Source of the DNA: Halomonas sp. 'Soap Lake #6'
Lineage (GTDB): Bacteria; Pseudomonadota; Gammaproteobacteria; Pseudomonadales; Halomonadaceae
DNA: 64,000 nucleotides
Direction: 5' to 3'
Assembly (NCBI RefSeq): GCF_003031405.1
Contig: NZ_CP020469.1
Location: 2,728,001-2,792,000, forward strand
Part shown: positions 36,939-45,143 of the stretch, one piece after another
How positions within the stretch are numbered: the stretch's first letter is position 1
How the letters are laid out: each line of letters opens with the position of its first letter
Position numbers and translations under genes: made by a program
Notes under the pieces: generated by a model
What the model was told of the DNA's origin: nothing
What the model saw: only the letters and a program-made list of their open reading frames with translations
Database searches by the model: none

Positions 36939-37598
36939 ATGCCAACGCCTCTTTCACCGCAAGCAACACAGCTTGAGCCACCTCAACACGCCGCCGTTGA
37001 TACTGACATCAGCATACTGCCGCGGATTTTTGAAGATTCCGTCAATATTGCTATTTTCCACCGTGCACTACCCGCAGAAATTGCGATGAGCGCTAATGCT
37101 CAATGTCGAACAACCCGAGACTGGCAGTACGCTTGGCTTGGCAGCCCTACAGACGCCCTAAAAGAAGATTTATACCGAAAATTGCCAGAGCCTTCCGCAG
37201 GTGAAGCTCTTATTGATGATGTTGCTACTATTGCAGAAGCCATTGCCTACCTATTCGATACCGACACCGTAGGGGTTCGACTACGCTTATTAACAGCCGC
37301 TATGTGCCCGCGTTTTCACTGCGATAACTTACCGGTGCGTTTAGTCACTACCTATACAGGGCCAGGCAGTGAGTGGCTACCGGAATATGCCATCAACCGC
37401 GCTGGGCTAGGTGCTCCAAAGCCTGACCGCCCAGAGATCGTACGTGATTCAAATGCTATTCAACGTATGCAGGCTGGTGACATCGCGCTAATAAAAGGCA
37501 GTGGCTGGGAAGGTTGTGAAGAGCGTGGTTTGGTGCATCGCAGCCCCTCTCTGGAGCAAGGACAAAAACGGCTGCTACTGACAATTGATCCTGCTTAA
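36939..37598 (+). CDS. DUF1826 protein, candidate Fe(II)/2-oxoglutarate-type fold
   Basis: 219 residues, no signal peptide. DUF1826 proteins have no assigned function but recur in Zur regulons beside dksA2 and COG0523 genes. I see an HxD pair in CPRFHCDNLPVRLVTTYTGPG (H127, D129), then GLVHRSP (H200, R201, S202) and R211 in KRLLLTID; this HxD...H...R layout and its spacing resemble the facial triad and 2-oxoglutarate arginine of Fe(II)/2OG oxygenases. That is a hypothesis. GGAG precedes the ATG. Divergent from dksA2 across the Zur-like palindrome. Confidence 0.82.
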   Translation: MPTPLSPQATQLEPPQHAAVDTDISILPRIFEDSVNIAIFHRALPAEIAMSANAQCRTTRDWQYAWLGSPTDALKEDLYRKLPEPSAGEALIDDVATIAEAIAYLFDTDTVGVRLRLLTAAMCPRFHCDNLPVRLVTTYTGPGSEWLPEYAINRAGLGAPKPDRPEIVRDSNAIQRMQAGDIALIKGSGWEGCEERGLVHRSPSLEQGQKRLLLTIDPA

Positions 37599-37645
37599 AA
37601 AGCTCACAACTGACAACTTACCAAGCGTGCTCTACTGTTTCAGTC

Positions 37646-37672
37646 AAAAAAAGCGGCGCTAAATGCGCCGCT
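37646..37672 (-). terminator. Terminator-like hairpin, minus orientation
   Basis: AGCGGCGC (37652-37659), loop TAAAT, GCGCCGCT (37665-37672); on the minus strand the stem is followed by six to seven T. No intact minus-strand gene ends here, so it may be a leftover of a deleted gene or a backstop for luxS transcription. It could also weakly stop DUF1826 transcripts. Confidence 0.6.
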
Positions 37673-37754
37673 CAAGTTGATCAAAAACAGTAACCAATAA
37701 GCCGTTAATACTGGGTAACGCATAGTGATAGGTACACGATTGCACGTGTTATGA

Positions 37755-37919
37755 ATTCTAGGAGGCAAAGGGAGCATGCCTCAAGCTGTTATAGATACAT
37801 GGTCAAGTATCTGGGAGCACTTCGGTTCAGGCGAATCGAAGCATATTCGTGCTTATACTACTGATTTTGAACTGTATAAAAGTGGCCACGAAGTCGACAT
37901 TTTTATTGCTATTAAGTAG
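37755..37919 (+). pseudogene. C-terminal remnant of a GyrI-like / AraC effector-binding domain
   Basis: From ATG 37776 the frame reads MPQAVIDTWSSIWEHFG... AYTTDFELYKSGHEVDIFIAIK and stops at 37919 (47 residues). This is the last part of the GyrI-like effector-binding fold found alone or at the C-terminus of AraC-type regulators. The homology-like reading continues upstream in the same frame as LGGKGS to about 37758, then meets a TGA at 37752, and the front two thirds of the domain are missing. AGGAGG and AGGGAG upstream may allow translation, but a decayed gene is more likely. Confidence 0.6.
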
Positions 37920-37977
37920 GTTGCATCACTAGGCCAAGCACTGCGTCGTCTTTACGTTATAGACTCCTCGGCTCTTA

Positions 37978-38003
37978 CAAAAACGCCTCCAGGAGGAGGC
38001 GTT
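37978..38003 (-). terminator. Terminator of luxS
   Basis: Perfect 9-bp stem AACGCCTCC (37982-37990) / GGAGGCGTT (37995-38003), 4-nt loop, followed on the minus strand by TTTTTG. 31 bp after the luxS stop. Confidence 0.9.
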
Positions 38004-38033
38004 TAGCAGATAGCTCACACTTGCATTAACCGC

Positions 38034-38501
38034 TTACGCGAATACTTCCGTCCATTCACTGCGCTTGGCCAATAAATTGCGGGCCAGTTCTTGAGCGCCT
38101 TCCAGACTATGGCTAGCAGCCCAGCCACATTGCATTTCGTTGCAAGCAGGCACTTCAGTCGCAGTGAGCACATCATTTAGCGTTTGCTCAATGATGCTTA
38201 GCACGCCGTTGTAGTCGTCGTGGTTGATCAGCGCAATGTAAAAGCCGGTTTGACAACCCATAGGACTGATATCAACCACTTTATCGGTATGATTGCGGGA
38301 AAGCTCAGCCATTAAGTGCTCAAGAGAGTGCAGCGAGGGCATCTCCATGTGCTCTTTATTCGGCTGGCAAATGCGCAGATCGTACTTATGGATACGGTCG
38401 CCATTTTGGCCTTCTTTAATATCGGCCAAACGCACATACGGTGCTTTTACTTTGGTATGGTCCAAATTAAAGCTTTCGACGTTCATTTTCTTTTCGGTCA
38501 T
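38034..38501 (-). CDS. luxS: S-ribosylhomocysteine lyase LuxS (AI-2 synthase)
   Basis: Cleaves S-ribosylhomocysteine to homocysteine and DPD, the precursor of autoinducer-2. 155 residues. Metal ligands are in HSLEHLMAE (about residues 58-62) and ACNEMQCGW near residue 123; the catalytic cysteine is in [12 protein letters not shown] small ABM-domain gene lies 54 bp upstream in the same direction and may be co-transcribed. No metK, pfs or metH is adjacent. Whether it serves signalling or only the methyl cycle cannot be told here. Confidence 0.96.
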   Translation of the reverse strand: MTEKKMNVESFNLDHTKVKAPYVRLADIKEGQNGDRIHKYDLRICQPNKEHMEMPSLHSLEHLMAELSRNHTDKVVDISPMGCQTGFYIALINHDDYNGVLSIIEQTLNDVLTATEVPACNEMQCGWAASHSLEGAQELARNLLAKRSEWTEVFA

Positions 38502-38555
38502 GTTGGCTCCGCCTTCATCGTGTGTCGTGCACGTATTCTACACGCTTGCCATTTT

Positions 38556-38903
38556 TTACACCTTGGGTGCGTCGTAGTTCCAAGGCTCATCGGTGTAAAC
38601 GCACACGTTGGCATCTTCGATATCACCGTCAGGAGACTCGACGTGCTTGGCGAAGAAGTCCTGAATTTCTTTGCGCTGGCAGTGGGCCTCAAACTCTTCG
38701 CGGCTCGCCCAAATTTCATGGAACACAATTGGGTAACTGGTACCTGTGGCAAATGGGTTATCAATTTGCCGAGTTACGGTGTAGTGAATGCAAGCATCTT
38801 CACGATGAGTATTTGGCTCTAAGCTTTGCAGTGCTTTAAACACCTCTTCCTCTTTACCGGCTTTGGGTTTGAAGCTTGCGATGCAATAGATTTTTTCCGA
38901 CAT
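38556..38903 (-). CDS. ABM-domain putative quinol monooxygenase (YgiN/LsrG-like fold)
   Basis: 115-residue antibiotic-biosynthesis-monooxygenase (dimeric alpha-beta barrel) protein: MSEKIYCIASFKPKAGKEEEVFKAL, DACIHYTVTRQID and FHEIWASREEFEAHCQRKEI. The family includes YgiN and LsrG; LsrG acts on phosphorylated AI-2. Adjacent luxS, 54 bp downstream, invites that comparison, but no other lsr gene is present in the window. Enzyme activity is not established. Confidence 0.8.
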   Translation of the reverse strand: MSEKIYCIASFKPKAGKEEEVFKALQSLEPNTHREDACIHYTVTRQIDNPFATGTSYPIVFHEIWASREEFEAHCQRKEIQDFFAKHVESPDGDIEDANVCVYTDEPWNYDAPKV

Positions 38904-39102
38904 GGTCGAATCCTTAAATATTTAGCGTACGCTATTATGCGGCTTCAGCAATCGGGTTCACAACCTAACGTAGCATCCATTCAACCAGCGTTTCGAAATC
39001 AGGCACCGATTGAAAGCTCCTATGCTGTTGGAGAAGAAATTAGCGATGAAAGCGATCTTCTGCATGCAGAATTACTGCCCTCTTCAAAACAACGTTTTCT
39101 GC

Positions 39103-39138
39103 AAAAAAAAGCGCCACTGCGAAGCTACGCAGCGGCGC
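39103..39138 (-). terminator. Terminator at the end of the doe cluster
   Basis: On the minus strand an 11-bp stem GCGCCGCTGCG / CGCAGTGGCGC (one G-U pair; 39111-39138) with a 6-nt loop, followed by eight T (39103-39110 as A). It lies 20 bp past the doeD stop. Confidence 0.92.
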
Positions 39139-39157
39139 ATGAGTTACATCAACGCAG

Positions 39158-40591
39158 TTAAACCGTAAAGGCAGTTTCTTGCTGGCCCGTTTTCAAATCG
39201 CCAGAGCGCACTAACTCATCAGTGATACGGTCTATCGCACGCTTGGTGCGGCCAATCATCTCGTCCACTTCATCACGATTAATGGTCAGTGGTGGTGCAA
39301 AGCCTAAGATATCGCCCTGTGGCATGGCACGGGCAATCAGATTCTCTTCCAGAGCCGCTGCCGCCACACGGGGGCCAACTTTGAGTGCAGGATCGAAGTG
39401 TAGGCGCTGCTTGGCGTCTGGTGAGAACTCCAGCGCCGCCATCAAGCCAACGCCACGTACATCGCCTAGCAGTGGGTGATCCTCAAAGTTAGCTTTTAGC
39501 TGTTGCTGGAAGTAGCCGCCGGTTTCAGCAGCGTTACTTACCAGGTTTTCGCGCTCGATAATATCGAGGTTAGCAAGGCCTGCGGCACACCCAAGAGCGT
39601 GGCCAGAGTAGGTCCAACCATGGCCGATGGGACCAAACTCACCGGTGCCCTGCTCAAGCACTTGCCAGACTTTTTCACCCACAATTACGCCGGAAAGCGG
39701 TTGGTAAGCGCTGGTTAGACCTTTGGCAATAGTGACCAAATCAGGCTTCATATTGTAGTGGTGGCTACCAAAATCAGAGCCGGTGCGGCCAAAGCCACAT
39801 ACCACTTCATCGGCAATTAGCAGTACATTGTACTTTTCCAGAACCGCTTGAATAGCGTCCCAGTAACCTTCTGGCGGCGGCACAATACCACCAGTACCTA
39901 GCACTGGCTCACCGATAAAGGCGGCCACGGTATCTGGTCCCTCCTCCAGAATCATTGCTTCCAGCTTGTCGGCGCAGTAAGCGGAGAACTCAAGCTCGGT
40001 CATACCGTGCTGTTCGGCGGCGCGTAGGTAGTAGTGAGGCGCTTCGGTATGGCGAATAGTGTCAATCGGTAGATCGAAGTGGTCATGGAACGCTTTCAGA
40101 CCAGTTAGCGAGCCTGAGGCGATACCAGAACCATGGTAGCCGCGCATGCGCGAGATGACTTTTTTCTTCTGCGGACGGCCCAGTACATTGTTGTAGTAGC
40201 GTACGATCTTGAGCTGGGTTTCGTTGGCATCCGAGCCGGACATGCCGTAGTAAACCTTGGACATATTCATGCCAGCGATTTTCAGAATACGCTCGGAAAG
40301 CTCAATCTGTGGCTCGTTAGAGTGGCCTACGTAGGTGTGATAGTAAGAGAGCTCCAGCGCTTGCTTGTAGATCGCCTCAGCGACTTCGGTGCGGCCATAA
40401 CCAATGTTGACACAGTAAAGCCCAGCGAAACCGTCGATAAATTCACGGCCATCTTTATCAACAATATTGATGCCTTTACCGCCGGTAATCACACGACCGG
40501 GCGCATCGCCGTGGGCGAAATCGCGCAGGTGGGTAGAGGCGTGAAAGGTGACTTTACGATCGCGTTCGATCAAATCCTGATGCAAGCTCAT
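39158..40591 (-). CDS. doeD: L-2,4-diaminobutyrate transaminase DoeD
   Basis: Class III PLP aminotransferase of 477 residues, converting 2,4-diaminobutyrate to aspartate semialdehyde in ectoine catabolism. PLP lysine in VTIAKGLTSAYQPLSG, preceded by DEVVCGFGRTG; FAGLYCVNIGYGR and GHGWTYSGHALGCAA are usual for the omega-aminotransferase group. By itself the sequence would suit other substrates (beta-alanine, putrescine); the doe neighbours decide. ATG 40591 chosen with AGAGAG upstream, not the TTG at 40609. Last gene before the cluster terminator. Confidence 0.92.
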   Translation of the reverse strand: MSLHQDLIERDRKVTFHASTHLRDFAHGDAPGRVITGGKGINIVDKDGREFIDGFAGLYCVNIGYGRTEVAEAIYKQALELSYYHTYVGHSNEPQIELSERILKIAGMNMSKVYYGMSGSDANETQLKIVRYYNNVLGRPQKKKVISRMRGYHGSGIASGSLTGLKAFHDHFDLPIDTIRHTEAPHYYLRAAEQHGMTELEFSAYCADKLEAMILEEGPDTVAAFIGEPVLGTGGIVPPPEGYWDAIQAVLEKYNVLLIADEVVCGFGRTGSDFGSHHYNMKPDLVTIAKGLTSAYQPLSGVIVGEKVWQVLEQGTGEFGPIGHGWTYSGHALGCAAGLANLDIIERENLVSNAAETGGYFQQQLKANFEDHPLLGDVRGVGLMAALEFSPDAKQRLHFDPALKVGPRVAAAALEENLIARAMPQGDILGFAPPLTINRDEVDEMIGRTKRAIDRITDELVRSGDLKTGQQETAFTV

Positions 40592-40613
40592 AGCGTTCTC
40601 TCTATACAATAAA

Positions 40614-40634
40614 CCTCCCCGATCAGCGAGGAGG
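40614..40634. other. Small hairpin between doeC and doeD
   Basis: CCTCC (40614-40618) pairs with GGAGG (40630-40634) around an 11-nt loop with partial inner pairing. It overlaps the region just upstream of doeD. On the minus strand it is followed by TTTATTG. Could be an intercistronic stabiliser or weak attenuator; function unproven. Confidence 0.35.
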
Positions 40635-40659
40635 GTGTTTTAAATTATTTTGCCGGCCG

Positions 40660-42156
40660 CTAGCTGCCCGAAACTGAGCCCAAGGCTCCAAGGCAGTAAT
40701 ACTTGGTTTCGAGATACTCATCAATACCGGTGGCGCCGCCCTCACGGCCAAGACCAGACTGCTTAACGCCACCAAAGGGTACCGGTGGCCCGGTCATCTT
40801 CACCGAGTTGACGCTGACCATGCCATACTCCAGCGCACGCATTAGCTTCCAGATTCGGCGAATATCGTGGGTGTAGATATACGCAGCCAAGCCGTACTCG
40901 GTATCGTTGGCCATCTCAATGACCTCATCATCGGTACTATAAGCGGTAATACCGGCTACAGGTGCAAAGTTCTCTTCCCGCCAGACTTTCATGCGCGGCG
41001 TTACGCCTGTCAGCATCGCCGGCATAAAGAAATTCTCGCCAGGCGCCTGACTTTGATCCCCGCCGATCACAGTGGCGCCTTTTGAGATGGCATCGTCAAC
41101 AATCGCTGCAGCTTTCTCCACCGCTTGGCGATGAATCAGCGGACCAAGGTCAATCTCGCCCTGTAAGCCATTGCCCACGGTAAGAGCCAACATACGCTCG
41201 CTGAAATGCTCCACGAACGCATCGTGAATAGACTCGTGTACCAGTATTCGATTCGCTGCCAAGCAGTCCTGTCCTGCGGTTTGGAACTTAGCGTCGATTG
41301 CCGCGTAGGCGGCTTGCTTGGGATCCATATCTGGTCCCACAATAAACGGAGCGTTGCCGCCTAGTTCCAAGGAAAGCCGTTTAACGGTGCTAGCGCTTTG
41401 CTCGATTAACAAGCGACCCACCCGGGTGGAACCGGTGAATGAGAGCGCCCGAATACGTGGCTCGCCGCAAAGGATTTTTGAGACTTCTGCCGGGTCACCC
41501 AGCACCACATTGAAAATACCCGCCGGAATACCTGCGCGTTCAGCTAACTCAGCCAGCGCCAGCGCAGAAAACGGCGTCTCATTAGCAGGTTTTACAATCA
41601 CCGGGCAGCCCGCGGCAAGCGCGGCCGCTGCTTTGCGGGTAATCATTGCTAGTGGAAAATTCCAGGGCGTAATCATCGCCGCAATGCCCACGGGTTCTTT
41701 AATGGTCCCAAGCGAGGCGTTAGGAATATGGCTGGGAATGGTCTCGCCGTAAGTGCGCTTACCCTCTTCCGCGAACCAGCGCACAAAACTTGCACCATAC
41801 TCTACCTCACCACGAGCATCGGGCAGTGGCTTGCCCTGCTCAAGCGTCATGATAGTGGCGAGGTCTTCACGATTAGCTTGAATTAAGTCATACCAAGCCA
41901 GCAAGCGCTCGCAGCGCTCGTCAGCACGCAGAGCACGCCAGTGAACAAACGCTGCTTCAGCAGCATCCACAGCGGCGGTAATTTGTTTGGCTTCCAGCAA
42001 CGGGATATGGCCAATGGCTTCATTGGTGGCAGGGTCATACACCGCTTCTTCGCGACCGCCTTCGCCGTGAGTCCACTTGCCATTTACATAAGCATACTGC
42101 CGAAACAAGCGCGGATCTGTTAAGCGTTTCGCGAGCGTGGTCGATAGTGTGGTCAT
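40660..42156 (-). CDS. doeC: Aspartate-semialdehyde dehydrogenase DoeC (ALDH family)
   Basis: Oxidises L-aspartate beta-semialdehyde to aspartate, final step of the doe pathway. 498 residues, GabD-like ALDH: ITPWNFPLAMITRKAAAALAAGCPVIVKP, FTGSTRVGRLL, LELGGNAPFIV with the base glutamate, and the nucleophile in TAGQDCLAANRI. ATG 42156 is used, with GGGGAGG five bases upstream; the frame to 42204 is longer but lacks a signal. A succinate-semialdehyde activity is the alternative reading from sequence alone. Confidence 0.92.
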   Translation of the reverse strand: MTTLSTTLAKRLTDPRLFRQYAYVNGKWTHGEGGREEAVYDPATNEAIGHIPLLEAKQITAAVDAAEAAFVHWRALRADERCERLLAWYDLIQANREDLATIMTLEQGKPLPDARGEVEYGASFVRWFAEEGKRTYGETIPSHIPNASLGTIKEPVGIAAMITPWNFPLAMITRKAAAALAAGCPVIVKPANETPFSALALAELAERAGIPAGIFNVVLGDPAEVSKILCGEPRIRALSFTGSTRVGRLLIEQSASTVKRLSLELGGNAPFIVGPDMDPKQAAYAAIDAKFQTAGQDCLAANRILVHESIHDAFVEHFSERMLALTVGNGLQGEIDLGPLIHRQAVEKAAAIVDDAISKGATVIGGDQSQAPGENFFMPAMLTGVTPRMKVWREENFAPVAGITAYSTDDEVIEMANDTEYGLAAYIYTHDIRRIWKLMRALEYGMVSVNSVKMTGPPVPFGGVKQSGLGREGGATGIDEYLETKYYCLGALGSVSGS

Positions 42157-42397
42157 GGGCACCTCCCCTGGTTGCTGCCAAACGTAGGCGACAAACCGTT
42201 GCATAAAAGAGTGAATAGCTCGGCCTAAAGCCGAGCTGATTCGATGTATCTAGGGTAAAGGAGAGTCGCCACGAAGTGTTTTTGAAAACCGGGTCTTAAC
42301 ACACGACTTTTTTTGTCAGAGGGCGTTTAGCAGTGCTTTTTTTTTGTGGGACTTACAATAGCTTTTGGCGAGCTTGCGACAGAAGGTAAGCATTTCA

Positions 42398-42874
42398 TTA
42401 AAGGACGTCGTCAGTATCAATGCCGATTGGCACACGCTTAACGGTTTTCGTCACAATGTAGGTGAAGTAGCGTTCAATACCGGCGTCAGATACCAGCCAC
42501 TTATCCATTAAGCGCTGATAGCTATCAATGGTGCGTGCCTCAAACTTCACTAGGTAATCCACTCCGCCCCCAACCGCCACACACTCAGTAACTTCAGAGG
42601 TTTGCATTACCAGTGCTTCAAAGCGGGCAAAGCTTTCGGCATTGTGCTGCTTGAGTTCGATTTGTACCCATACAGGATTTCGCGGAACTAGCACGTCGGC
42701 GTTAATGCTTGCGGTGTACCCTTCGATAACTCCCGCCTTTTCCAGCCGTTTTACCCGCTCCCAGCAGGGGCTGACCGAAAGATTAATGGCTTCGGCCAGC
42801 TTTGACTTGGTAATTCGCCCATCACGGGAAAGGATGTCGAGGATTTTTAGATCATAGCGGTCAAGTTTCATCAT
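42398..42874 (-). CDS. doeX: Lrp/AsnC-type regulator DoeX of ectoine degradation
   Basis: 158 residues with winged HTH (LDRYDLKILDILSRDGRITKSKLAEAINLSVSPCWERVKRL) and RAM domain (ECVAVGGGVDYLVKFEARTIDSYQRL). In Halomonas elongata DoeX binds DNA near the doe genes. It lies 8 bp after doeB, so it is cotranscribed with doeAB, while a 241-bp gap separates it from doeC, likely holding a second promoter. Two adjacent ATG codons start the frame; either could be used. Confidence 0.93.
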   Translation of the reverse strand: MMKLDRYDLKILDILSRDGRITKSKLAEAINLSVSPCWERVKRLEKAGVIEGYTASINADVLVPRNPVWVQIELKQHNAESFARFEALVMQTSEVTECVAVGGGVDYLVKFEARTIDSYQRLMDKWLVSDAGIERYFTYIVTKTVKRVPIGIDTDDVL

Positions 42875-42882
42875 CCCAGGCG

Positions 42883-43914
42883 TTACACCTCCAGGCGTTC
42901 AACAACATCGGCAATCACCGCTAGGGTATCCCCCATATTGATCAGCGATGGCGCCCGACGAGCCATTAAAATTCCATCACGCTCCGCTGTATAAGCCACC
43001 GGCGCCGTACCGCTGCGTGTCATGTCATACACATAAGCGATGGTTTGGCCTTTTTTAACTTCGTCACCCAGCGCCACCAGCAGTTCAAGCACACCTGAAT
43101 GTTGGCTCTGTACGTAGCAGCTGGCATCGGGCATATCGAGATACATCTGCCCACCTTCAGGCATTTCCACTTCGCCTTTTACCAAGCCATAGTGGATTAA
43201 GAAGTTGCGTACACCGCGCTCGGCAATAGCAATGCTTTGAGGGGTAGAGGTACCGCCGCCGCCAAGCTCGGTGGCTACAAACACTTTGCCCTGGCGCTCG
43301 CAGGCGGTATCAAACAGTTTTTCCGCATCCAACTCAAACATCACCATAGCATAGGGAGCACCGAATGCTTTGGCTCCTTCCAAAGCGGCTTGCTGTTGAT
43401 TTTTATCATCCAGGACATGGGACGCGCCAAAAGGCAGAATATCCAACGTTCGACCACCGGAGTGCAGGTCGAGCACTACATCGCTCATCGGTACCAGCAC
43501 GCGGGTGAAGTAGTCAGCAATTTGCGGCGTAACGCTACCATTGGGATCGCCTGGAAAGCTGCGGTTAAGGTTGCCCTTATCCATTGGTGAGGTGCGCTTC
43601 CCCGCCATCACTGCAGGAGTATTCATACACGGCACGATAATCACACGCCCGCTAACCTCTTCTGCCTTTAGCATCGAAGAGAGCTTCAGCAGCGAGGTAA
43701 TCCCTTCGTACTCATCGCCGTGGTTACCGCCAGTAAGCAATGCTGTGGGGCCTTCGCCATTTTTGACCACAGTGACAGGGATCATCACCGCTCCCCAGGC
43801 CGACTCATCGGTTGAGATTGGCAGCTTTAAGAAGCCGTGCTGTACACCGTCAGCATCGAAATCAACGGTGGCAGAGATTGGGCTGGGCCGCAGTTGGTTC
43901 GCGTGAGAGGTCAT
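42883..43914 (-). CDS. doeB: N-alpha-acetyl-L-2,4-diaminobutyrate deacetylase DoeB
   Basis: Zinc hydrolase of the succinylglutamate desuccinylase/aspartoacylase family removing acetate from N-alpha-acetyl-DABA. 343 residues. Zinc ligands are in LTGGNHGDEYEG (His and Glu) and VLDLHSGGRTLD (His); RSFPGDPNGSVTPQIA and FVATELGGGGTSTP are conserved in DoeB. A C-terminal beta domain (SGVLELLVALGDEVKKGQTIAYVYD) resembles a biotinyl-like fold. It is 29 bp after doeA. Confidence 0.94.
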   Translation of the reverse strand: MTSHANQLRPSPISATVDFDADGVQHGFLKLPISTDESAWGAVMIPVTVVKNGEGPTALLTGGNHGDEYEGITSLLKLSSMLKAEEVSGRVIIVPCMNTPAVMAGKRTSPMDKGNLNRSFPGDPNGSVTPQIADYFTRVLVPMSDVVLDLHSGGRTLDILPFGASHVLDDKNQQQAALEGAKAFGAPYAMVMFELDAEKLFDTACERQGKVFVATELGGGGTSTPQSIAIAERGVRNFLIHYGLVKGEVEMPEGGQMYLDMPDASCYVQSQHSGVLELLVALGDEVKKGQTIAYVYDMTRSGTAPVAYTAERDGILMARRAPSLINMGDTLAVIADVVERLEV

Positions 43915-43943
43915 TGCGTATTCCTTGTGTGTTTTTCAAGCAA

Positions 43944-45143
43944 CTACTTAACAAACAGCTGACGCGGAAAATTAGCCAGAGTTTCGCAGCCATCTTCAGT
44001 AATTAGAATGCTTTCGGTGATTTCCAACCCCCAATCCTCTACCCATAGGCCAGGCATAAAGTGGAATGTCATACCGGGCTTTAGGATAGTCTCATCCGAG
44101 GGGCGAAGGCTCATCGTGCGCTCGCCCCAGTCGGGCGGATAGGAAATACCAATAGGGTAACCGCAACGGGCGCCGCCTCGGTCAAAGCCGTATTTATCCA
44201 TAGCCGCTCCTAGCGCCATGGCGATATCCGCTGTGCGATTACCAGGCTTTGCCACCGCTAACCCATTTTCGATGCCTTCCAGCAGGGCCGACTCAGCACG
44301 AATAAAGTCAGTCGGCGGCGTTCCCAGAAAGACAGTACGCGACATCGGCGCATGATAGCGCTTAAACACCCCGGCAATTTCAAAAAAGGTACCTTCACCT
44401 TTACGAAACGGAGTGTCGTCCCAGGTCAGGTGCGGTGCTGCGGCATCTTTACCAGTCGGCAACATAGGTACGATGGCCGGGTAATCACCACCAAATACTT
44501 TGCCGTTTTCATCCACAAAGCCTTCAATTCCGACACGATAAATCTCGGACACCAGTTTGCTCTTAGGTAAGCCCGGCTCAATCACTTCCAGAATTCGCGT
44601 ATGCATGCCTTCGACTATTTTGGCAGCAATGCGCATATAAGTGATTTCCTGAGGAGACTTAATCGCCCGGCACCAGTTCACCAAGGCATTAGCATCCATA
44701 AAACGCGCGTGGGGCAGTTCACGTAGCAAGCTTTGATACGCTTTGGCGGAGAAGTAGTAGTTATCCATCTCCATCCCTACCACGCCAGTATGCCAGCCAC
44801 GATCAGGCATAATCGACTGGGCTAGATACTCCATGGGATGCATATCGGGGTTTTGGACGTAGTAATCCGGATAGTAAGTGATGTTATCAGGATGAATCCA
44901 ACAGGTGCGCAATGCGCCGTTGGCATCCATTCGTCGGCCAAACCATACCGGCTCGCCTTCAAGGCCTACGAGTACGCACTGATGAACGTAAAACGACCAG
45001 CCATCATAGCCGGTCAGCCACGCCATATTGGAAGGGTCGCTGACGATCAGCACATCAATGCCGCGGCCAGCCATTTCTGCACGCACCTTCCACAGGCGGG
45101 TAGCATACTCTTCGCGCGTAAAGGGCAGGGAAACCTCAGTCAT
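43944..45143 (-). CDS. doeA: Ectoine hydrolase DoeA (M24/creatinase fold)
   Basis: Opens the ectoine ring to N-acetyl-2,4-diaminobutyrate. 399 residues: an N-terminal creatinase-like domain (to about 165; SDPSNMAWLTGYDGWSFYVHQ) and a C-terminal pita-bread domain (GGDYPAIVPMLPTGKDAAAPHLTWDDTPF, VEDWGLEITESILIT). ATG 45143 matches the known DoeA N-terminus (MTEVSLPF); ATG 45158 and a TTG are upstream. First gene of doeABXCD and divergent from ghrA across about 270 bp, where its promoter should lie. Confidence 0.94.
   Translation of the reverse strand: MTEVSLPFTREEYATRLWKVRAEMAGRGIDVLIVSDPSNMAWLTGYDGWSFYVHQCVLVGLEGEPVWFGRRMDANGALRTCWIHPDNITYYPDYYVQNPDMHPMEYLAQSIMPDRGWHTGVVGMEMDNYYFSAKAYQSLLRELPHARFMDANALVNWCRAIKSPQEITYMRIAAKIVEGMHTRILEVIEPGLPKSKLVSEIYRVGIEGFVDENGKVFGGDYPAIVPMLPTGKDAAAPHLTWDDTPFRKGEGTFFEIAGVFKRYHAPMSRTVFLGTPPTDFIRAESALLEGIENGLAVAKPGNRTADIAMALGAAMDKYGFDRGGARCGYPIGISYPPDWGERTMSLRPSDETILKPGMTFHFMPGLWVEDWGLEITESILITEDGCETLANFPRQLFVK

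Larger units (their letters stand above)
37599..38033. other. 435-bp gap between DUF1826 and luxS
   Basis: Contains a GC-rich hairpin with an A-run on its left (37646-37672), a short GyrI-like gene remnant on the plus strand (37755-37919) and the luxS terminator (37978-38003). Confidence 0.65.

Noticed and set aside
38937..39161. Plus-strand frame between the ABM gene and doeD
   Set aside because: It reads through the doeD terminator and overlaps the end of doeD; no ribosome site and no family match.
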